A stretch of 49,331 nt of DNA from VGWB01 sp964480945 (GTDB taxonomy: Bacteria; Bacteroidota; Ignavibacteria; UBA10030), in assembly GCA_964480945.1 (NCBI GenBank), contig CAYZRX010000023.1:1-49331 (forward strand), given 5' to 3'. Below, one piece after another: positions 45,046 to 49,331 of the stretch. Positions within the stretch are counted from its first letter, which is position 1. Every line of letters starts with the position of its first letter. Both the position numbers and the translations under genes were made by a program. Below the pieces are notes generated by a model. The model had not been told where the DNA came from, did not search any database, and worked only from the letters and a program-made list of their open reading frames with translations.

Positions 45046-45108
45046 ACCGGCCGATTCTCCGCCAAAGGCGGATGAGCCTCTGGCTCAAACCACTCTCGCA
45101 CCCTTCCA
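45046..45108 (-). pseudogene. tRNA-Ser(CGA) 5' fragment split by two hairpins
   Basis: From 45108 downward the minus strand matches the first 20 nt of tRNA-Ser(CGA). A 30-nt insert follows (45058-45087: TGAGCC-AGA-GGCTCA then TCCGCC-TTT-GGCGGA). The next 12 tRNA bases (GAATCGGCCGGT) follow, and homology then ends inside the anticodon stem. The insertion point is GTGGTT^GAATC in the D-arm. It cannot fold as a tRNA. Confidence 0.88.
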
Positions 45109-45128
45109 AGTGGGACTTCATCTCACCC

Positions 45129-45157
45129 AATATAACAGTATTGGCCACAAACTTCAA
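45129..45157 (-). promoter_or_regulatory. Likely promoter of the tRNA-Ser(CGA) region
   Basis: On the minus strand TTGAAG (45152-45157) and TATATT (45129-45134) have a 17-base spacer. The predicted start near 45122 is about 14 nt before the split tRNA copy. No comparable promoter precedes the intact tRNA, so this one probably drives the split copy, the nuclease ORF and the tRNA together. Confidence 0.65.
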
Positions 45158-45203
45158 TCTCTGTGAACAGATTCGCCGCAAGAAGAACGGGCGGAACATG
45201 TCC

Positions 45204-46628
45204 CTACGCTTTTGCCGCGTCGAATCCTCTGCGCTGCATGACCCCCCAGGTCTTCTTCCCTCTAAAGTAATCCCAAAATGCTTTCACCCTCCACCAGATC
45301 GTCATCTGGCGGTAGCCGAAATTTTCAAGCACTCCGACGGCGATCAAGATCGCGAGGTCTCGCACCCTCGGATACCTTCGGAACGAGATCTCTTCGAGCA
45401 GGACCGCTCCCACAGAGTACATCATGCCGTAGAAGACCGCGACAATGAAGAACAGGATCGCCATTTCCGGGTCGAGAATCCCCAAAGCAAACATCACCGC
45501 CATGACCACGTATCCGAAGAATTCGATGACCGGACCGAACAACTCGGCGGCGGTAAAATACGGCAATGCCGCTAGGCCGACGATGCCGTAGCGCGGATTC
45601 AGGATCATGATTTTGTGAAGCAGAAGGGTGTCGAGAAGTCCACGGTGCCATCGGTTGCGCTGACCGGCAAGCGCTCCCACCGACTCAGGTGCTTCCGTCC
45701 AGCAAACCGGGTCCGGAACGAAGCTGATGCGGTACGGCTCCTTCTTCTCCCGCTTCATCCGATGCAAGCGAGTCACAAGCTCCATATCTTCGCCAATCGA
45801 GTCATGCCTGTAACCGCCCGCTTCAATCACGGCCGCCCGCTTGAACATCCCAAAGGCGCCAGAAATGATCAGCAAGCCGTTGAATCCATGCCAAAACATC
45901 CTTCCGGAGAGGAAGGCACGAAAGTACTCCACCACTTGAAAAACAGGCAACAGATGTTTCGAGAGCCCGACGTCGACGACCCTTCCGTTGACAACCTTGC
46001 ATCCGTTCACGATTCGCACAATGCCGCCGACGGCGATCACACGCTCATCTTCAAGAAACGGCTTCACGACCTTTTGCAACGCGTCCACCTCGAGCAACGA
46101 ATCGGCGTCAATGCAGCAAACGTACTCATACGATGCGACGTTGACGCCAGCGTTCAGGGCATCTGCCTTCCCTCCATTCTCTTTGTCGACTACGATGAGG
46201 TTCCTGTACTCCGGTTGTCTCGACCTGTAAATTCCTCGCACACTCTTCGCCCGGATATGAGGCTGATAGATCCGCCTCGACCTGAACATGCGAAACTCCT
46301 CTGCCAGACGCCCAAGAGTGTTGTCCTTCGAACCATCGTTGATCACGATGACCTCGTACTTTCCGTAGTTGAGCTTCAGCAGACTCTTGGTGCTTTCGAC
46401 GACCGTCCCTGCTTCATTGTACGCGGGCGCCAGGATCGACACAGGGGGTGTCAATTCTGACTGAACCAGGAGTCGATAATTGCTGAAGAGATTATGTCGG
46501 AGGTAATGGACAATTTCTCTGTACGCGACAAGAAGGAAGGTCAGATACGTAAGATTCACCGCCATGAAATAGACGATGACTAATACGATATAGATCTGAA
46601 GGGCTGTTTGGAAGAGACTGGTCATCAC
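45204..46628 (-). CDS. Membrane glycosyltransferase family 2 (PgaC/hyaluronan-synthase-like)
   Basis: Processive-type GT2 of 474 residues. It has an N-terminal TM helix (about 8-35), catalytic domain with PAYNEAGTVVES, NDGSKDNT, CIDADS (DxD), GED (acid/base) and QRNRWHRG (QxxRW), and four or more C-terminal TM helices. These features are those of polymerising, secreting GT2 enzymes such as poly-GlcNAc, hyaluronan or cellulose-like synthases. The sugar cannot be assigned. It overlaps the HEAT-repeat gene by 4 nt and is the third gene of a regulator-HEAT-GT2 operon. Confidence 0.92.
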   Translation of the reverse strand: MMTSLFQTALQIYIVLVIVYFMAVNLTYLTFLLVAYREIVHYLRHNLFSNYRLLVQSELTPPVSILAPAYNEAGTVVESTKSLLKLNYGKYEVIVINDGSKDNTLGRLAEEFRMFRSRRIYQPHIRAKSVRGIYRSRQPEYRNLIVVDKENGGKADALNAGVNVASYEYVCCIDADSLLEVDALQKVVKPFLEDERVIAVGGIVRIVNGCKVVNGRVVDVGLSKHLLPVFQVVEYFRAFLSGRMFWHGFNGLLIISGAFGMFKRAAVIEAGGYRHDSIGEDMELVTRLHRMKREKKEPYRISFVPDPVCWTEAPESVGALAGQRNRWHRGLLDTLLLHKIMILNPRYGIVGLAALPYFTAAELFGPVIEFFGYVVMAVMFALGILDPEMAILFFIVAVFYGMMYSVGAVLLEEISFRRYPRVRDLAILIAVGVLENFGYRQMTIWWRVKAFWDYFRGKKTWGVMQRRGFDAAKA

Positions 46629-47764
46629 ACCCCTGCCGAAAGTTCGAGGCCGAATTCTTCCAGCACTTGAGATGCGACCGCCGCGTTCATCTCATCAGGA
46701 TCGAACGCGAGAGAATGCAGCGCCTCCCTTCCTTTCAACCCTGCCATCGCGAGCGCTCGCGCCGAGACGGTTTTCTCCAACGCGTCTCCTCTGGCGAACT
46801 GCCGCAGGAGCACCGAGATGGACGAGGGCGCGCCGATACGACCCAGTGCCTCAAGGGCTTTGAGACGCAAGTTCGGCTCGGGGCGGCTCGCCAGCGGCAC
46901 CAAGACCTCCTCGGCGCGCTCGTCGCCCAACCTTCCCAAGGCCTCGGCCGCCTTCGCCTTAACCACAGAACTCGGGTACTCCTGGACCAATGCCTGCAAC
47001 GGCTCCACGGCCGCAACGAAACCGATCTGTCCGAGCATTTCAATGCAAAACAGCACAACCGACTGATCAGGCGACGCAAGCGCCTCAAGCAAGTACGGCA
47101 CAGCGTCATTCTTGAAATTCATAATGATAACGGAGAGCTCGACTTCCGTCCAGAGCGAAAGACGTCGTGCGACGCGCAGGATCGCCCGCAGCGAGTCGAC
47201 ACCCGCGAGTGTGACGAGCGACTTCATCGCCTCAGTCCGAACATCCGCGCTGCTGTCCTCCAATGCCGCCGTCAGGGGTGCGATTCCCTTGCGCGCTCGC
47301 AGCAGCCCAAGATCGTGTGCTGCCTTGGCCCGGATCCACCACTTCTTGCTCAGAAGTAGCTGGATCTGCTCTTCGACGAAACCGAAGGAGTAGAAGAAGT
47401 AAACCAGGCGATCCGAGGTTTCGCCTGTGAGATCCTGGGCCAGATCGATCAGCACGCCCCGAATCGCATCGCGATGATTCCTTCTGCGACTCACCGTAAG
47501 AGCGGCGAGCCGGTTCTTGACCGCTTGAACGAGCGATTCGTATTGCTGGAAGATCGCACTGGTCCTTGAACCTTCCGGGAGAACCGGGAGGGCAGTGAGC
47601 AACATCTCCGCCAATACAGCCGCATAGTGTGTGTACAGTCTTTTCCGGATCCGCGCCTTCTCCACATCCTGACCTTTGCGCACCAGAAGAGCGATCGATG
47701 CAACCACCACAAGAAATGTAGCTCCGACTGAGAGGGAGAAGAGGATGAAATACTCAAGATCCAC
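46625..47764 (-). CDS. Membrane-anchored HEAT-repeat protein
   Basis: A 379-residue protein with one N-terminal TM helix (about 6-29) and a helical linker. From about residue 140 it carries HEAT/PBS-lyase-type repeats (KAAHDLGLLRARKGIAPL, VKAKAAEALGRLGDERAE, LRLKALEALGRIGAPSSI). Such repeats form a curved protein-binding surface. It is translationally coupled to the glycosyltransferase (ATGA), so a scaffold or control role for polysaccharide synthesis is plausible but unproven. Confidence 0.87.
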   Translation of the reverse strand: MDLEYFILFSLSVGATFLVVVASIALLVRKGQDVEKARIRKRLYTHYAAVLAEMLLTALPVLPEGSRTSAIFQQYESLVQAVKNRLAALTVSRRRNHRDAIRGVLIDLAQDLTGETSDRLVYFFYSFGFVEEQIQLLLSKKWWIRAKAAHDLGLLRARKGIAPLTAALEDSSADVRTEAMKSLVTLAGVDSLRAILRVARRLSLWTEVELSVIIMNFKNDAVPYLLEALASPDQSVVLFCIEMLGQIGFVAAVEPLQALVQEYPSSVVKAKAAEALGRLGDERAEEVLVPLASRPEPNLRLKALEALGRIGAPSSISVLLRQFARGDALEKTVSARALAMAGLKGREALHSLAFDPDEMNAAVASQVLEEFGLELSAGV

Positions 47765-47872
47765 GGCGCAACAATCTGGCTGTGAAAGGAAGGGTGATGT
47801 TTGGGAGGTTACGCGCGCGGCCTGTTGCTGTACTTCGGGTCATCCGACATCGTAAACCCAGACAGCGAGTCT

Positions 47873-48253
47873 TCACTTCCTGGCCTTGCGCATCAGGACG
47901 GTCTTGACACGGGCCGCAAGTTCATTCGGGCTGAACGGTTTGGTGATGTAGTCCTCAGCACCCATCTCTAGGCCTTTGAGAACCTCGTCCTCGTTGCTTT
48001 GCGCCGTGACCATCAGGATTGGGATATTCTTCGTCTCATCGCACTGTTTGAGGGCACTGAGCACTTCAAATCCCGTCATCAGCGGCATCATAACGTCGAG
48101 AAGGATAAGATCAGGCTTCATCTCTCGAGCCTTCTCCAGGGCAGATCGGCCATCCTCGACACTTACAACCGTATACCCGGCGTTCCCCAGCTTGAACTCG
48201 ATCAGACGCCGAACGTGCTGCTGGTCTTCTGCGACGAGTATCTTCTGGCCCAT
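47873..48253 (-). CDS. Single-domain response regulator
   Basis: The ATG at 48253 gives 126 residues; a GTG four codons upstream is an alternative. It is a receiver domain with VAEDQQ, phosphoacceptor D53 (DLILLDVMMP), conserved T (VTAQ) and K (ITKPFSPNEL). It has no output domain. The HEAT-repeat and glycosyltransferase genes follow 108 nt downstream on the same strand. It might control the exopolysaccharide-type synthase by protein contact. No partner kinase is in the immediate operon. Confidence 0.92.
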   Translation of the reverse strand: MGQKILVAEDQQHVRRLIEFKLGNAGYTVVSVEDGRSALEKAREMKPDLILLDVMMPLMTGFEVLSALKQCDETKNIPILMVTAQSNEDEVLKGLEMGAEDYITKPFSPNELAARVKTVLMRKARK

Positions 48254-48431
48254 AGGAAGATCCACCTTCGCTCAACGAGGTCGCGTCCCGACATGTCCCG
48301 CGCTCCTGTGCGAGTTGAAACTCTTATCGATCGTTGTCCCATTGTCCCGACCGAACAGTAAACAATCGCCACGGAGCAGTGGCTTTTGACGTGCACAAGA
48401 ATGTGAAAGTTTGCCGAAAAGTCAAAGTCCG

Positions 48432-48460
48432 TTGCTTTTCGGCCATTGTTTTTCTATTTT
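48432..48460 (+). promoter_or_regulatory. Candidate promoter of tRNA-Ser(GGA)
   Basis: TTGCTT (48432-48437) and TATTTT (48455-48460) with a 17-base spacer, predicted start near 48467 and 13 nt before the tRNA. Both boxes are partial matches. The -35 box lies inside an inverted repeat (CCGAAAAG at 48414-48421, CTTTTCGG at 48435-48442). Confidence 0.4.
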
Positions 48461-48479
48461 TCGAAAGCAAAGACCCTTG

Positions 48480-48566
48480 GGAGAGATGCAGGAGTGGTTT
48501 AACTGGCACGCCTGGAGAGCGTGTGTGCCCGTAAGGGTACCGTGGGTTCGAATCCCACTCTCTCCG
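48480..48566 (+). tRNA. tRNA-Ser (anticodon GGA)
   Basis: Intact 87-nt serine tRNA. The acceptor GGAGAGA pairs with TCTCTCC, discriminator G66-type. The anticodon stem CACGC/GCGTG closes the loop CTGGAGA (anticodon GGA, reads UCC/UCU). It has a long variable arm and T-arm GTGGG-TTCGAAT-CCCAC. CCA is not encoded. The GIY-YIG start codon begins 5 nt after the 3' end. Confidence 0.96.
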
Positions 48567-48570
48567 CAAG

Positions 48571-48816
48571 ATGTACTACGCGTACATGTTGCGAAGCCTG
48601 AAAGACGGAAAATACTACTACGGCTCGGCCGAAAACATTGCTGTTCGCCTCAATCAACACAATGGCGGAAAGGTACGATACTCCAAAGGTCATCGGCCCT
48701 ACAGGCTGCAGTACAGCGAAGAATATTCAACAAGAGCTGAAGCTGTTCGGCGAGAGAAGTTCTTCAAGTCGATTGCTGGCTACCGATGGCTGAGGGAGAA
48801 AGGAATCATCCGATGA
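48571..48816 (+). CDS. GIY-YIG nuclease-domain protein, tRNA-Ser(GGA) element
   Basis: An 81-residue single-domain GIY-YIG protein. It has YAYML (Y5), YYYGSA (Y17), R26, QHN (29-31), and the helix RAEAVRREKFFK with E57 and K66. The key positions have the same numbers as in the protein at 44748-45014, within one residue. The start codon lies 5 nt past the tRNA end with no Shine-Dalgarno sequence, so after tRNA 3' processing the message would be almost leaderless. The protein is probably translated from the tRNA transcript. UPF0213-like proteins of this size are common in bacteria; placement exactly between tRNA copies is the unusual part. Confidence 0.9.
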   Translation: MYYAYMLRSLKDGKYYYGSAENIAVRLNQHNGGKVRYSKGHRPYRLQYSEEYSTRAEAVRREKFFKSIAGYRWLREKGIIR

Positions 48817-48891
48817 CCGTGGGTTCTCCCTCAAGAAACCCGGAAGGGTTTCTTGAGGGATCCCCTTGGGAGAATCCCACTCTCTCCGCAA
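48816..48891 (+). pseudogene. tRNA-Ser(GGA) 3' fragment split by two hairpins
   Basis: Eleven bases matching the tRNA T-arm (accgtgggttc, 48816-48826), then the 45-nt hairpin insert, then 20 bases to just past the tRNA 3' end (48872-48891). The two homologous parts are exact. The insertion point splits the T-loop between GGTTC and GAATC. Confidence 0.9.
48827..48871 (+). repeat. Two tandem hairpins inserted in the duplicate T-loop
   Basis: The first hairpin is a perfect 15-bp stem, TCCCTCAAGAAACCC with GGAA loop (48827-48860). The second is TCCC-CTT-GGGA (48861-48871). Its 11-nt core with flank, CCCTTGGGAGA (48863-48873), also occurs at 48474-48484 across the 5' end of the intact tRNA. No T run follows, so a simple terminator is unlikely. 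Confidence 0.9.
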
Positions 48892-49002
48892 AACGGAAGG
48901 CCAGCCGTATTGTCGCTTGTGCGAGGGAAGTAGAGCGGCCTTCGCTGAAGCAAGCAGTCGTTTCCGCATTGCATTCCACACACACAGATATGTGAGCTTC
49001 AC

Positions 49003-49331
49003 ATGAAGCGCCTCCCTTACTTGTTCCTCTTGCTTCTCGTATCCCTAGTTTTCCAGCGATCCGGAGGACAGACGGTCGTCGCCATCAAATTGGACGATAC
49101 GATCAACCCCGTCGCGGCAGACTTCATCCACACCAGCCTCCAGAGGGCGGAGGAGCAGAATGCCCAATGCCTGATTATCCAGTTGAATACTCCGGGCGGC
49201 CTCCTCAAATCCACTCGCGTCATCGTGAGTGACATTCTCGAGGCAAAGATCCCCGTCGTCGTGTATGTCTGGCCACCCGGCGCGCAGTCAGCATCAGCCG
49301 GCGTCTTCGTGACGCTGGCAGCACACATCGC
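49003..49331 (+). CDS. NfeD-type membrane serine protease (ClpP-like), 3' end cut by window edge
   Basis: The ATG at 49003 opens a frame that runs to the window end (109 codons). It has a signal peptide (LPYLFLLLLVSLVFQ), then VVAIKLDDTINPVAADFI, IIQLNTPGG and the nucleophile motif GAQSASAG, as in the NfeD1b/1510-type protease. These proteins sit in the membrane with the ClpP-like domain outside and often pair with a stomatin gene downstream, which would be outside this window. Confidence 0.9.
   Translation, partial: MKRLPYLFLLLLVSLVFQRSGGQTVVAIKLDDTINPVAADFIHTSLQRAEEQNAQCLIIQLNTPGGLLKSTRVIVSDILEAKIPVVVYVWPPGAQSASAGVFVTLAAHI

Larger units (their letters stand above)
44443..45110 (-). mobile_element. 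tRNA-Ser(CGA)-associated GIY-YIG/hairpin element, split copy upstream
   Basis: Order on the minus strand: promoter; first 35 nt of the tRNA region split by two hairpins (45046-45110); GIY-YIG ORF; 27-nt spacer; second hairpin-split copy (44666-44720); assembly gap; spacer again; intact tRNA-Ser(CGA). The 55-bp stretch 44666-44720 is identical to 45056-45110, so the unit is 390 bp and probably tandem. The ORF is on the tRNA strand. Integrase, IS and intron features are absent. I infer a small mobile element that inserts at tRNA sequence and rebuilds it. Confidence 0.6.
48539..48891 (+). mobile_element. tRNA-Ser(GGA)-associated GIY-YIG/hairpin element, split copy downstream
   Basis: The last 31 nt of the tRNA region (48539-48569) recur at 48816-48826 plus 48872-48891, split by a 45-nt insert. 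The nuclease ORF fills the space between the two copies almost exactly: its ATG is 2 nt after the first copy and the last base of its stop is the first base of the second. The insert is two tandem hairpins placed at GGTTC^GAATC in the T-loop. The arrangement mirrors the element at 44443-45110. Confidence 0.65.

Noticed and set aside
44443..45110. Group I intron with GIY-YIG homing endonuclease inside the tRNA
   Set aside because: A complete, uninterrupted tRNA is present beside the ORF, the inserts in the split copies are only 30-45 nt, and no intron core sequence could fit.
48827..48860. Rho-independent terminator of tRNA-Ser(GGA)
   Set aside because: The stem is strong but no T run follows, and the hairpin lies inside a split tRNA copy in a two-hairpin insert.
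48539..48891. Integrase-type genomic island using the tRNA 3' end as attachment site
   Set aside because: There is no integrase and the interval is only 246 nt. The sister element duplicates the tRNA 5' part instead. The split by hairpins is also unexplained by site-specific recombination.
1..49331. CRISPR arrays, rRNA genes, IS transposases or prophage genes
   Set aside because: I saw no regularly spaced repeats, rRNA sequence, transposase or phage-type ORFs. The only repeats of note are those at the two tRNA loci, the first gap and the metal-binding modules.

Overview
The window is a 49.3-kb scaffold piece from a draft or metagenome-type bacterial assembly, with two 100-N gaps. Gene content points to the Bacteroidota/Chlorobiota side of the tree, possibly Ignavibacteria-like. 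The clues are a secreted protease ending in a type IX secretion-like sorting domain, a PorW/SprE-like TPR lipoprotein, PyrD type 1B with PyrK, and a PTPS-GTP cyclohydrolase-SDR pterin cluster. The lineage is an inference from gene families, not from a marker tree. Almost every gene lies on the minus strand in tightly coupled operons with many 4-nt ATGA/GTGA overlaps. No gene-free stretch exceeds about 250 bases.

Layout in plus coordinates, transcription mostly right to left. (1) 1-5855: a Cus-type copper/silver efflux operon (Cys-rich secreted protein, TolC, adaptor with two metal-binding modules, CusA with its methionine triad). (2) 6045-11074: cytochrome c maturation genes ccmABCDEF, with a CxxxY-type CcmE. 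They sit behind a secreted metalloprotease and an FG-GAP repeat protein. (3) 15223-20379: thioesterase, BamD, CapA-like protein, unknown membrane-anchored protein, glutamate dehydrogenase, HtpX. (4) 20549-29027: carbon-nitrogen hydrolase, two TPM proteins, LemA, a PAS/GAF histidine kinase with two overlapping response regulators, DAHP synthase, second CapA. (5) 29226-32464: butyryl-CoA-type dehydrogenase, 3-hydroxyacyl-CoA dehydrogenase and thiolase, with a terminator. (6) 32558-39238: Rho, FolC, PyrD, PyrK, TPR lipoprotein. (7) 39443-44127: Spy-like protein, two SDRs, GTP cyclohydrolase I, PTPS, two peroxiredoxins and PerR. (8) 45204-48253: response regulator, HEAT-repeat protein and membrane glycosyltransferase. 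(9) 49003-end: start of an NfeD-type protease.

The most unusual content is at two serine tRNA genes. At tRNA-Ser(CGA) (44443-44530) and tRNA-Ser(GGA) (48480-48566) a tiny GIY-YIG nuclease ORF lies on the tRNA strand, between the intact tRNA and a second partial copy of the same tRNA. In both cases the partial copy is split by two tandem hairpins inserted at GGTT(C)^GAATC. In one the split copy is upstream and carries the tRNA 5' part; in the other it is downstream and carries the 3' part. The two nucleases align without gaps over their core but differ in sequence, and the hairpins are unrelated in sequence while alike in design. This looks like a minimal tRNA-targeting mobile element that regenerates its target. 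I know of no formal description of it.

The two N gaps have different explanations. At 11866-11965 the contig ends share 55 identical bases, and merging them restores an intact reading frame. At 44566-44665 the ends match as though at least one more copy of a 390-bp GIY-YIG/tRNA unit is missing.
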